From positions 1 through 21,271 of the forward strand of contig JAIRLS010000100.1 in NCBI GenBank assembly GCA_031259205.1: a stretch of DNA of 21,271 bases. Direction: 5' to 3'. This DNA is from Bacteroidales bacterium (GTDB lineage: Bacteria > Bacteroidota > Bacteroidia > Bacteroidales > UBA4181). The notes under the pieces are model-generated. The model was not told the DNA's origin. It ran no database searches and saw only the letters and a list, made by a program, of their open reading frames with translations. Positions 7,276 through 14,699 of the stretch are shown one piece after another (positions within the stretch are counted from its first letter, which is position 1; every line of letters starts with the position of its first letter). A program made the position numbers and the translations under genes.

Positions 7276-8622
7276 CTACTTCATTCCATGTATTGTACGG
7301 TACAAATCCAGGGCGAACAAATCGGTCATGCCGGAAACGAAATCCAGCACCGACTGCACCCGTGTATATACCGGATCCTCCGGCCGGCTGCGGAACTGGT
7401 CGGGCAGCAGGAGCAGCAGTTTTTGGGCATAAGGCGACTTCGGGCAGAGCGCCGCATCGACAAAATCGTTCAGCAATGCCCCCAAAATGCGGTATCCGGC
7501 AATTTCCACCTCAACGACCGAGGGGTGATTGTATATCCGTTCGCCGGACAGTTTTCGGCAATTCTCTATCCCGGCCGCAGACGCGCCCTCCAGCGCATCC
7601 ATCAGTGAACTGTCGAAGCGTCCGTTCATAATAGCGGCATAATGGCGCATAAACAGGGTGATACACTCGTTCACTAACTTGTTGATGAGCGTTGCCCTCA
7701 GGTATGATATCCGTTCGTTACGGTCGGTTACCGTTTTAAAAATTTCACCGGTATAGGCAAAAAAACTTTTACCTTCTTTGGAATTTGCGTCCCAGAAGGC
7801 GGTCAGGATATGACAGGTTTCATCGTAGGACAGAATTTTCAGTTTGTGGGCATCTTCCACATCCATGATCTGGTAAGTGATGTCGTCGGCGGCTTCCACG
7901 AGATAGACCAAGGGATGACGGCAATAGCGGTCGGCAGCGTCCGACAGGCGAATCAGTTGCTGTTCGCCGGCAATCTCGGAAAAAATGTCCTTTTCGGAAG
8001 TAAAAAAGCCGTATTTGTGTTTATTTCCGGCAGCAGCGGAGCCATACGGATATTTCACCAGACTGGTCAGGGTGGCATAGGTAAGCGCAAATCCTCCGTT
8101 GCGCCGTCCCGCAAATCGGTGTGTCAGTACCCGAAAGGCGTTGGCATTACCTTCGAAATGGGTTAAGTCGAGCCATTCATCATGGGAAACCATTTGCTGC
8201 AACGGTTTGCCGTTTCCGTCTGAAAAAAAGCGCGAAATGGCTTTTTCTCCGGAATGTCCGAAAGGAGGATTGCCCAAATCGTGCGCCAAACAAGCGGCGG
8301 AAACAATAGCGCCGAAAGAGGAAAAAAAATCCTTTCCCACCGCCTGATCGTTTTTTTCCAGTTCCATCGCCAGCAGATTACCCAGCGACCTTCCTACACT
8401 CGCCACTTCCAAGCTGTGGGTCAAACGGTTGTGGACAAAGATGCTTCCGGGAAGCGGGAAAACCTGCGTTTTATTTTGTAATCTCCGGAAAGGCGACGAA
8501 AAAATGATCCGGTCGTAATCGCGCTGAAATTGCGACCGTTCCGGACTTTTCGGTACATGACTTGCGCTTCCCAAACGCTTGGGAGAGAGAAGATACTCCC
8601 ATTTCAATGCGTATTTTTCCAT
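7276..8622 (-). CDS. dgt: dGTPase-like HD-domain deoxynucleotide triphosphohydrolase
   Basis: A 448-residue protein of the dGTPase/Dgt-like family, which hydrolyses deoxynucleoside triphosphates to the nucleoside and triphosphate. The N-terminal RDYDRIIFSSPFRRLQNKTQ is the family's opening motif. Metal-binding HD residues are present: HNRLTHSLEVA (candidate His69) and LAHDLGNPPFGHSGE (candidate His114 and Asp115). Later EAADDITYQIMDVEDA carries the distal Asp. Family length and motif order are complete. It begins 26 bases after the glycosyltransferase stop codon, so it is probably the last gene of the clpS-nfeD-floA run. A second HD hydrolase of a different subfamily lies at 18612-19841. Confidence 0.92.
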   Translation of the reverse strand: MEKYALKWEYLLSPKRLGSASHVPKSPERSQFQRDYDRIIFSSPFRRLQNKTQVFPLPGSIFVHNRLTHSLEVASVGRSLGNLLAMELEKNDQAVGKDFFSSFGAIVSAACLAHDLGNPPFGHSGEKAISRFFSDGNGKPLQQMVSHDEWLDLTHFEGNANAFRVLTHRFAGRRNGGFALTYATLTSLVKYPYGSAAAGNKHKYGFFTSEKDIFSEIAGEQQLIRLSDAADRYCRHPLVYLVEAADDITYQIMDVEDAHKLKILSYDETCHILTAFWDANSKEGKSFFAYTGEIFKTVTDRNERISYLRATLINKLVNECITLFMRHYAAIMNGRFDSSLMDALEGASAAGIENCRKLSGERIYNHPSVVEVEIAGYRILGALLNDFVDAALCPKSPYAQKLLLLLPDQFRSRPEDPVYTRVQSVLDFVSGMTDLFALDLYRTIHGMK

Positions 8623-8648
8623 GAATGAAAATTTATATCAGTGGGTAT

Positions 8649-9380
8649 TCATTTTTGGCAATATCTTCCCAAAGAGGCGGCAAGCATTTTCGGATAACCG
8701 TACACTATTGCCAGCAGGCAGAATATCGTGTTGAGCATACTGATACGCGCGAAATCCGCAAAGGGACGAAAATGTGTCACACGATCAGGCGCATAACGCA
8801 CGCCTACCGGAATGGAAACAAACGGTATTCCGTTCCATGCGCTACGCACAAGTATTTCCAGTTCTGTTTCGTAACGCCGGGTAAACAAATGCATCTTCCC
8901 TACTTTTTCCAGCGGATAAAGACGAAAACCGGTTTGCGTGTCGGCAAGCCGGCGGGTGGTTTGCACGGTAAACCAGAAATTGGAAAAACGGTTGGCAAAA
9001 GTGTTTTTGCGGGGCATATTTTCCTGTGAAAGATTGCGGTTGCCGATGATGAGCGCTTCGGGACGCCTGACAACCGTTGCGAGAAAACCCGGAATATCGC
9101 CGGCAAAATGCTGGCCGTCGGAATCAATGGCAACGGCATGTGTAAAACCGTTGCAAAGCGCATAACGGAAAGCTTTCCGGAGGGCATATCCCTTTCCCCG
9201 GTTGGTCGGATAGGAGATGAGTATAATCCGGTTTCCGTATCCGTCCAGTATTTCCGCCGTACGGTCGGTAGATCCGTCGTTTACCACAATGACTGCGGGG
9301 ATATGCCGAAGCACATCGTCAATTACCCCGGACAAAGTCCGGTCATTGTTGAAAGTCGGGATGACGGCGCATATTCTCAT
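8649..9380 (-). CDS. family 2 glycosyltransferase
   Basis: A 243-residue GT-A glycosyltransferase. VIPTFNN at residues 7-13, VVNDGSTDRT at 32-41 and the metal-binding AIDSDGQH (Asp86, Asp88) are clear, followed by DTQTGFRLYP. It resembles dolichyl-phosphate-mannose-synthase-like GT2 enzymes. The C-terminal end (ISMLNTIFCLLAIVYGYPKM) looks like one membrane anchor, so it probably works at the inner face of the cytoplasmic membrane. I chose the ATG at 9380 over the TTG at 9386; it lies two bases after the dehydratase stop. In aryl polyene/flexirubin-type clusters a GT2 of this kind accompanies a dehydratase and a lipoprotein. The acceptor is unknown. Confidence 0.88.
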   Translation of the reverse strand: MRICAVIPTFNNDRTLSGVIDDVLRHIPAVIVVNDGSTDRTAEILDGYGNRIILISYPTNRGKGYALRKAFRYALCNGFTHAVAIDSDGQHFAGDIPGFLATVVRRPEALIIGNRNLSQENMPRKNTFANRFSNFWFTVQTTRRLADTQTGFRLYPLEKVGKMHLFTRRYETELEILVRSAWNGIPFVSIPVGVRYAPDRVTHFRPFADFARISMLNTIFCLLAIVYGYPKMLAASLGRYCQK

Positions 9381-9382
9381 GT

Positions 9383-9736
9383 TCAATCAAAGCGAAGGGA
9401 CATTCGAGCAAAGGTAACATCCTCGTCTTTTACTATGACGGAAACTTTCTCATCGTCCTCAAAGATCATACTAAAATCGACCTCTTTATACTTCAACGGA
9501 TTAATCACGTTCAAGAATTTGGCACTGATCACTTGTCGAAGAAACAATTCCTTTCGCAGGTACAATTCGACTAATTCCTTTACCATTTGTATCATACAGA
9601 CGCCTGGCATAACGGGGTTTCCGGGAAAGTGAGCCGCGTAAATCGGGTGTTCCGCATTGAGCAGAATCCGGAATCTCAGTTCTCTCGATCCGGCATGCAT
9701 GCTTATGATTCGGAAAAAATCATCTTGAAGTTTCAT
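9383..9736 (-). CDS. FabZ/ApeP-like hotdog-fold 3-hydroxyacyl-ACP dehydratase
   Basis: A 117-residue single hotdog domain. The stretch NAEHPIYAAHFPGNPVMPGV (27-46) followed by CMIQM is the active-site region of FabZ-like dehydratases, which remove water from 3-hydroxyacyl-ACP. The catalytic His is at 36 (AAHFPG). The partner that is Glu in FabZ, 14 residues later, is Gln50 here. The protein is shorter than FabZ and looks like the small dehydratases found in aryl polyene and flexirubin clusters. It overlaps the upstream lipoprotein gene by 17 bases and ends two bases before the glycosyltransferase ATG, which indicates translational coupling. Confidence 0.82.
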   Translation of the reverse strand: MKLQDDFFRIISMHAGSRELRFRILLNAEHPIYAAHFPGNPVMPGVCMIQMVKELVELYLRKELFLRQVISAKFLNVINPLKYKEVDFSMIFEDDEKVSVIVKDEDVTFARMSLRFD

Positions 9737-10256
9737 TTGTTATTTTATTGATTTTATTAAACACATATACCATTTTATTCTTTTTGTTTTGCAGTTTGAT
9801 TTTACCGTCCGGGAAACGCCGGATTTCCCGCGAACGGAGGGTTATCGACAAAGTGTCGCCATCGGTGCGGCGTTGTGCTTGCCGGAAAACTTTTGCATCG
9901 GGCGTATCGCATCCGAACAGCAGGCGGAAATCACCGGCCAGCGTTTTCCTGATATACCACCGGTCGAGAAAAGGCAGCAGGTGCTCCATCCGGCATTTGT
10001 CGCCGAGAGAGGCAAAGTCAAACAGTTTTATGCCGAACTCGTTCATCAGTGCTCCGCGCCATCCTGTTCCGTCATATTTAACCATCAGGACGCCTGTTAC
10101 CTGACGGCCTGTTGTGGTAATCGTCGCCAAATAGCGGCTGACGCCCAGCGTATCGGCCATTCGCAGGTACAACGATTCATCTACAGCGAACGTTTTTCTG
10201 GCGACACATGCCGACAACAAGCAGCCGGCAAGGGCTATCAGGAACAGGATTTTCAT
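9720..10256 (-). CDS. LolB/DUF3261-like outer membrane lipoprotein
   Basis: A 178-residue lipoprotein. MKILFLIALAGCLLSACVARK has a lipobox LLSAC with Cys17 as the lipidated residue. The rest (TTGRQVTGVLMVKYDGTGWRG, NEFGIKLFDF, then FLDRWYIRKTLAGDFRLLF) reads as a beta-rich LolA/LolB-like shell of the kind found beside dehydratases and glycosyltransferases in aryl polyene-type clusters. That family link is by pattern, not by search. The start is the ATG at 10256, which overlaps the TGA of the preceding small gene by four bases (ATGA). A role in moving a lipid product to the outer membrane is an inference. Confidence 0.72.
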   Translation of the reverse strand: MKILFLIALAGCLLSACVARKTFAVDESLYLRMADTLGVSRYLATITTTGRQVTGVLMVKYDGTGWRGALMNEFGIKLFDFASLGDKCRMEHLLPFLDRWYIRKTLAGDFRLLFGCDTPDAKVFRQAQRRTDGDTLSITLRSREIRRFPDGKIKLQNKKNKMVYVFNKINKITNETSR

Positions 10257-10447
10257 CTTACGACAGTTTTTATGCAGGTTACCGCAGACACATGTATTCC
10301 CACTATGCACAGGGCAACAAACACGATGAAAGAAGTTTCCATGTTTTGCACGAAAGACGGATAAAGGGCCGACCCCATGAAAGGGACGGCAAATGCCGTC
10401 ATGCTCAAAGCAAGCAAACTCTTTTTTGTCCTTTTTGCCTGCGTCAT
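10253..10447 (-). CDS. 64-aa two-helix membrane protein
   Basis: A small protein starting MTQAKRTKKSLLALSM at the ATG at 10447. A basic N-terminus is followed by two hydrophobic segments, about residues 10-30 (LLALSMTAFAVPFMGSALY) and 37-60 (TSFIVFVALCIVGIHVSAV). I do not recognise a family. It is probably real because it lies 10 bases after floA and overlaps the lipoprotein start by four bases, both typical of an operon, and because no other frame in this stretch is better. It may be a membrane partner of either FloA or the lipid genes. Confidence 0.6.
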   Translation of the reverse strand: MTQAKRTKKSLLALSMTAFAVPFMGSALYPSFVQNMETSFIVFVALCIVGIHVSAVTCIKTVVR

Positions 10448-10457
10448 AAAGGGATGA

Positions 10458-11450
10458 TTACGGATTGAGCGGTTTGGCCGAAGCCGACGATCCCGGCTTG
10501 GCAATTGATTCGCGCATAGAGGTATCGGCTTCTATGTTTTTCATCTTGTAATAATCCATGATACCGAGATTTCCATTACGAAAGGCTTCTGCCATGGCCT
10601 TGGGCACTTCTGCTTCGGCTTCCGTCACTTTGGCGCGGGCTTCCTGAATCTTCGCCTTGTTTTCCTGTTCCAGCGCTACCGCCATGGCACGGCGTTCCTC
10701 TGCACGCGCCTGTGCGATGTTTTTGTCTGCATTGGCTTGATCCATCTGTAACTGTGCTCCGATGTTTTTTCCTACGTCCACATCGGCAATATCAATGGAG
10801 AGAATTTCAAAGGCGGTGCCGGAATCCAGTCCCTTGTTCAGCACTACTTTCGAGATGGAGTCGGGATTTTCAAGCACTAACTTGTGCGACCCTGCCGAAC
10901 CGATAGAGGAAACGATCCCTTCACCTACTCTTGCAAGTATGGTTTCTTCACCTGCACCTCCCACCAATTGCTTGATGTTAGCCCTAACCGTAACGCGAGC
11001 CTTTGCGATAAGCTGTATGCCGTCCTTGGCAACGGCTGCCACAGGCGGCGTATTGATGACTTTGGGATTTACCGACATCTGCACGGCTTCAAACACGTCG
11101 CGACCGGCAAGATCAATGGCTGTCGCCGCTTTGAAATCAAGCGGTATATTTGCTTTGTCGGCCGAAATAAGCGCATTTACCACTTTCTGGACATGACCGC
11201 CGGCGAGATAATGCGCTTCCAACTGGTCGGCGCTCAAATTAAGCCCGGCCTTCTTCGAATTGATCATGGCAATCACAATCACCGACGGGGGCACCTTCCG
11301 CCAACGCATCAAAATCAATTGTAACAGCGATATCCTCACCTGCGTAAGGATGCACTGAAACCATAAATTCAACGGAACAAAATACAAAATAATCCACAAA
11401 AAAACAATGGCTACTACTAAAATAACCGCATAAAAACCTATTCCTTCCAT
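10458..11450 (-). CDS. floA: flotillin-like protein FloA (SPFH/YqfA family)
   Basis: A 330-residue flotillin-like scaffold protein of lipid-raft-like membrane domains. The N-terminus is a membrane segment (GFYAVILVVAIVFLWIILYF, residues 4-23). The SPFH domain follows, with LSADQLEAHYLAGGHVQKVV, the motif AATAIDLAGRDVFEAV and VGGAGEETILARVGEGIV. The C-terminal third is a coiled coil rich in Glu and Ala (QARAEERRAMAVALEQENKA and on to VTEAEAEVPKAMAEAF). Length and order match the family. I chose ATG 11450 over the GTG at 11456. An nfeD gene lies directly upstream, the standard partnership. Confidence 0.95.
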   Translation of the reverse strand: MEGIGFYAVILVVAIVFLWIILYFVPLNLWFQCILTQVRISLLQLILMRWRKVPPSVIVIAMINSKKAGLNLSADQLEAHYLAGGHVQKVVNALISADKANIPLDFKAATAIDLAGRDVFEAVQMSVNPKVINTPPVAAVAKDGIQLIAKARVTVRANIKQLVGGAGEETILARVGEGIVSSIGSAGSHKLVLENPDSISKVVLNKGLDSGTAFEILSIDIADVDVGKNIGAQLQMDQANADKNIAQARAEERRAMAVALEQENKAKIQEARAKVTEAEAEVPKAMAEAFRNGNLGIMDYYKMKNIEADTSMRESIAKPGSSASAKPLNP

Positions 11451-11487
11451 AAACACTTTAATTTAAATTATATGAATAAAAACTTAT

Positions 11488-11955
11488 TTAACTCTCTACT
11501 TCCCGAACAATAACGGAAAATTCGTCTACTTGAACCACTTTTACCGTCTTGTTTGCATCAATCATGCCCATTTCGGACTTTGCCTCCACAGTTTTCCCGC
11601 CAATCAGGATTTTTCCGATGGGAGCCAGCCTCGAAACGGTGACTGCCGTATCGCCCGTCCGGATGTCGCTCTCTATTACGTTCACTTTACCGTCGATCTC
11701 GGAATGTAGCGATAATCGATCCCATGTTTTCGCCCGCAAAGCGTAGATCAGGAAAAAAATAAACAGCAACGACGCTCCTATCAAGGCGAAAATACCCACC
11801 GTCCGCCCAAAAATGTTGAATGAGAAGAATACCGCCGCTCCTATCAGAATGATACCGCCCACTCCTGCTACCGTCACCCCCGGAAGCACAACCACCTCCA
11901 CGATGAGCAACGAAATACCTGCCACAATGAGTAAGATTACAAAAAAAACAGCCAT
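11488..11955 (-). CDS. NfeD-like membrane protein, partner of FloA
   Basis: A 155-residue short NfeD (NfeD1b type). Three hydrophobic stretches fill about residues 1-70 (FFVILLIVAGISLLIVEVVV, GGIILIGAAVFFSF, FALIGASLLFIFFLIYAL). The C-terminal OB-fold domain (about 85-150) shows DGKVNVIESDIRTGDTAVTV, LAPIGKILIGGKTVEAKSE and VVQVDEFSVIVREV. No protease domain is present, so it is not the long, peptidase-containing form. The ATG at 11955 starts one base after the clpS stop. With floA directly downstream it is the conserved nfeD-floA pair. Confidence 0.92.
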   Translation of the reverse strand: MAVFFVILLIVAGISLLIVEVVVLPGVTVAGVGGIILIGAAVFFSFNIFGRTVGIFALIGASLLFIFFLIYALRAKTWDRLSLHSEIDGKVNVIESDIRTGDTAVTVSRLAPIGKILIGGKTVEAKSEMGMIDANKTVKVVQVDEFSVIVREVES

Positions 11956-11956
11956 A

Positions 11957-12241
11957 TCAATCAATTGTAACGCTTAAACCTTTACTAATCAACTGATCCT
12001 TCATGGGATGCAAAAAATCGTATGTGCCTTTTTTGACATCGCATTTTCCCAAGTAATGCACAATATAAGCACATTGTTCTGCCTGATGAACGTCGTGCCT
12101 GCATATTTCTATCAACGATGCAATCACAAAATCAAAAGTATGTACATCGTCATTGTGCAGCACCAAAAAATGCTCTTCACCGGTAATCTCCTCAAAAGAA
12201 GGATGATAACTTATTCTTTCTGCAACATCCATTGATGACAT
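11957..12241 (-). CDS. clpS: Clp protease adaptor ClpS
   Basis: A 94-residue ClpS adaptor, which delivers N-degron substrates to the ClpA- or ClpC-type chaperone of the ClpP protease. The core HFLVLHNDDVHTFDFVIASL holds the substrate-binding NDD (30-32), AYIVHYLGKC has the conserved His62, and the family C-terminus KKGTYDFLHPMKDQLISKG follows. The N-terminus is short. The first ATG of the good frame lies at 12241, just after a promoter. Unlike Proteobacteria, no clpA is next to it; here it heads the nfeD-floA operon, one base before nfeD. Confidence 0.92.
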   Translation of the reverse strand: MSSMDVAERISYHPSFEEITGEEHFLVLHNDDVHTFDFVIASLIEICRHDVHQAEQCAYIVHYLGKCDVKKGTYDFLHPMKDQLISKGLSVTID

Positions 12242-12254
12242 TAAAATTATCTCG

Positions 12255-12286
12255 CAAATGTACGAAAATTTATTTTCCAAAAACAA
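12255..12286 (-). promoter_or_regulatory. Bacteroidota-type promoter for clpS-nfeD-floA
   Basis: On the minus strand TACATTTG (12255-12262) matches TAnnTTTG. A TTG at 12284-12286, 21 bases upstream, serves as the -33 element. The distance to the clpS ATG is short, about 14 bases from the box. Confidence 0.55.
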
Positions 12287-12358
12287 GATGCCGTATGAAA
12301 AAAAATCGAAATTTCATCTCTCTTTCTTCTATAAATTCGCAGAACATTTTTATTCGTC

Positions 12359-12389
12359 TTTGCGTAATCGAAAATTTATGCTATCTTTG
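12359..12389 (+). promoter_or_regulatory. Bacteroidota-type promoter for the O-antigen ligase-like gene
   Basis: TTTG at 12359-12362 and TATCTTTG at 12382-12389 with 19 bases between them form a near-perfect promoter. It lies 37 bases before the chosen GTG at 12427. This placement argues that the longer frames starting at 12232 or 12258 are not the real gene start. Confidence 0.7.
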
Positions 12390-12426
12390 CAGCCTGATTC
12401 ATACATATATAAATATACGATTGTCC

Positions 12427-13698
12427 GTGAATATTTTGAAATCTTTACTTTTTAAAAACTTTATAAACAACAGGCGTTTTTTACCTTCCTTTTTTACAAG
12501 GGATTTTTTGTTGTCGGTCGTGCTTTGTCTGTATGTTGCGTCCTTGTATTTTTCCAATGGAATAATTGTTTATGCGACTATTCTTTTATCATTGGTCGGA
12601 GTAACCGTGATAGTTTATAGAGTTGTCTGCGGCAAACAAAAGCTATCGCGGCCTCATTCGCTTGTTTATTATTGGTTTGCCGTGTATCTGGTACGTGTCG
12701 TGTGGATATTGTTCAGTAATGATCCTCAATACGGGTTGCGCTGGATGGGTACCAGCTTGCCGTTTCTCTTTCTTCCGTTGTTGTTGCAATACCTTCTGTT
12801 GAATGAACGCATACTGAAAACGGTGTTGACTTTTTTTGTACATTTTACATTACTGTTTTGTGTAATCGGTCTTCTTTCTATGGTTTATCACAGTTTCACC
12901 GTTCCGATAGCTATCAAAGAATGGGTGTTGCATCCGAAATCTTATTATCCTTTCGTTTATGCCTGGTCGAACTATGATCACCCGTCGGTGCTTTGCGTCA
13001 TTTATTTATTAGCGCTTCCTGTCGGCCTTTATCTGAAACGCAAGTACCGCACTGTTTCTATCGCAGAACTCACGGCGCTAATTGCAGTCGAAACGGCGAT
13101 GCTTATCTTTACTGGAGCGCGTGTAGGGATGATTATATTTCCCTTGTTGCTTTTATGGATGTTATTCTATCGTATTTCTCTCAAAAGGAAAGTAATGGTC
13201 ATTGGTTTGCCGGTTGCGCTTGCCGGTGTTATGGTGATTGGCTTGTTGGGCTGGGACAATCAATTCACCGACCGTTTCAAAGACCCTATCCGCATACAAT
13301 TGTGGGAAACTGCCATCGCTTCCATCAAAGAAAGGCCTTTGCTGGGCACAGGCACCGGCGGAATGAAGGCGGTCTGCACTTCTCCGGAATTGACGGTAAA
13401 ATTGAATTATCCGGAACCGCTATCGTTCAATAATCCGCACAATCAATACCTCGGCGAAATTATGCACTTCGGTTTTATCGGTGCAACGGCGTTATCTGGC
13501 ACATTAATTTATTTACTGATTCTGGCTTTTCGCAAAAAAGATTTCTTGTTGCAATCCTTGCTGTTAATATTGTTCATTCAAATGTTCACAGAAATGCCGT
13601 TTGATTCGCACAAAGGTATCTATTCCTATCTGTTTTTCATATCTCTTTTTGTCGTTTCCTTTTCCCTGCGAGCGGATACCGGATCGAAAACTCAATAA
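12427..13698 (+). CDS. O-antigen ligase/polymerase family membrane protein (Wzy_C)
   Basis: A polytopic protein of about 423 residues with around ten hydrophobic segments. The C-terminal half shows the Wzy_C signature: LLGTGTGGMKAV, then FNNPHNQYLGEIMHFGFIGA, preceded by the acidic/basic loop NQFTDRFKDPIRIQLWETAI. Such proteins ligate O-antigen to the lipid A core or polymerise surface polysaccharide; the two functions cannot be separated by sequence alone. I chose the GTG at 12427 (VNILKSLLF) because a promoter ends at 12389; nearby TTG codons at 12421 and 12436 are also possible. The broken glycosyltransferase gene starts one base after its stop. Confidence 0.85.
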   Translation: MNILKSLLFKNFINNRRFLPSFFTRDFLLSVVLCLYVASLYFSNGIIVYATILLSLVGVTVIVYRVVCGKQKLSRPHSLVYYWFAVYLVRVVWILFSNDPQYGLRWMGTSLPFLFLPLLLQYLLLNERILKTVLTFFVHFTLLFCVIGLLSMVYHSFTVPIAIKEWVLHPKSYYPFVYAWSNYDHPSVLCVIYLLALPVGLYLKRKYRTVSIAELTALIAVETAMLIFTGARVGMIIFPLLLLWMLFYRISLKRKVMVIGLPVALAGVMVIGLLGWDNQFTDRFKDPIRIQLWETAIASIKERPLLGTGTGGMKAVCTSPELTVKLNYPEPLSFNNPHNQYLGEIMHFGFIGATALSGTLIYLLILAFRKKDFLLQSLLLILFIQMFTEMPFDSHKGIYSYLFFISLFVVSFSLRADTGSKTQ

Positions 13699-13699
13699 A

Positions 13700-14051
13700 A
13701 TGATGCAAAAAAATTTCGGCAGTAATTATTACATTTAACGAAGAACGAAATATTCTGCGTTGCCTGCAATCGTTGGAAGGAATTGCAGACGAAATCATTG
13801 TTGTAGATTCTTTTTCAACCGACGCTACCCAAGAAATATGCCAACAGTACGGCGTTCGCTTTGTACAACGCCATTGGCAGGGATATTCCAATCAAAAAAA
13901 TTATGCCCACTCATTGGCTTCCTATCAACTCATCCTTTCGTTGGACGCCGACGAAATGTTATCCGAAGAACTGAAAGCGTCCATCAGAGCGGTTAACCCA
14001 ACTTGGCCAGTCAATAAACGTAATTATTTTGTAACCAGTGGTATGCGATAG
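13700..14051 (+). pseudogene. frameshifted, truncated family 2 glycosyltransferase (LPS core type)
   Basis: The GT2 start is unmistakable: ISAVIITFNEERNILRCLQS, then DEIIVVDSFSTDATQE, NQKNYAHSLA and LILSLDADEML, as in WaaE/KdtX-like LPS core enzymes. The ATGs at 13700 and 13703 are one base out of frame: the seven-A run at 13707-13713 would need six As to read MQKISAVIITF. The reading also stops at 14051, after about 110 residues, where the second half of the enzyme should follow. At that point an IS1634-type remnant begins on the other strand. The insertion probably destroyed the gene. It lies just after the O-antigen ligase-like gene, which fits a former polysaccharide operon. Confidence 0.8.
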
Positions 14052-14061
14052 TGGCACATCA

Positions 14062-14350
14062 TCAATGGGGGACTACGGATTTTTTTCTCATACCGGGGTT
14101 AGACTGTTTAAATTGAAGAGCATTATATATTTGTGCGGCGTGTTGATTGGCGCGCGAAGGTTGGCGGATGATCAGACTGTCTTTGTTTTCGAGTTTCATG
14201 CGGGTTGTAATTATCGTATGCGAAGACATGATGTTGCAGGTGTGTCGCCAGTCGTAACGAATGTCTTTCTTTTCCGGTTCTTCCCGGATAGCCATGCACT
14301 AACCGGTATGCAAGGATGCCGGCAAAGAGATGTGCTTCCGTGTTGATGCC
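14062..14350 (-). pseudogene. C-terminal remnant of an IS1634-type transposase
   Basis: In two frames on the minus strand the end of an IS4/IS1634-type transposase can be read. The first part, FHQKGINTEAHLFAGILAYR and LVH (about 14293-14350), matches the family motif around the conserved 'xHLFxxxLAYxLV'. After one extra base (CATGGCTATC) it continues as AIREEPEKKDIRYDW, IITTRMKLENKD, IIRQPSRANQHAAQIYNALQ and stops at 14062. The catalytic DDE part is not recognisable upstream (14351-14510). It is a decayed insertion that borders, and probably truncated, the glycosyltransferase. Confidence 0.65.
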
Positions 14351-14508
14351 CTTTTGGTGAAAGATCCGGCGTATATTCCTCTTTTTCGGGCGCTGTCTCT
14401 GCCACAGGACAGTCCGGCAGGTTTTCGCTGAGGATGCGGCGATAAAAATGTTCGGCGTTTTTCTCTACCGCATCAGGAATATTGACAAACAAAAAGTTTA
14501 CCCCTTTC
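14351..14508. other. degenerate sequence upstream of the transposase remnant
   Basis: A minus-strand open frame here reads FLFVNIPDAVEKNAEHFYRR and ILSENLPDCPVAETAPEK. It looks protein-like but I do not recognise it. It could be a different decayed piece of the same insertion. There is no start signal or promoter to support a gene. Confidence 0.3.
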
Positions 14509-14544
14509 AATTTCTTCGCTTCGCTCTATCCTGCTGTAAATTTC
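14509..14544 (-). repeat. 36-nt dispersed repeat, copy B
   Basis: Reverse complement of the repeat at 6089-6124 with two mismatches. Read on the minus strand it gives EIYSRIERSEEI in a frame that continues as ERGKLFVCQYS before a stop. Both copies lie beside mobile-element remnants. Confidence 0.75.
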
Positions 14545-14634
14545 TTTCGAGGAAAGCCGCAAAGGGGAAATTTTATCTTTGGTAAAAAAATCGATTTATT
14601 TAAGCAATGATTTTCTTTGTTTGAAAAAAACATG

Positions 14635-14642
14635 TATTTTTG
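14635..14642 (+). promoter_or_regulatory. -7 box ahead of the structured RNA
   Basis: TATTTTTG matches TAnnTTTG exactly. TTTG elements at 14616-14619 and 14620-14623 are closer than usual (15 and 11 bases), so the -33 part is weak. Transcription from it would start near 14649 and run through the structured RNA. Confidence 0.4.
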
Positions 14643-14699
14643 TGCTATAAATTAATTAAAGAATTTTTATGAAATAGTAATAGCGAAACATGTTGGGTA

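Noticed and set aside
12232..12426. Longer N-terminus of the O-antigen ligase-like protein
   Set aside because: It would span both divergent promoters and overlap clpS; the promoter at 12359-12389 places the start after 12395.
14082..14120. Plus-strand VRLFKLK as the continuation of the broken glycosyltransferase
   Set aside because: The same bases encode the well-matching end of the IS1634-type transposase on the minus strand, so the short likeness is probably chance.
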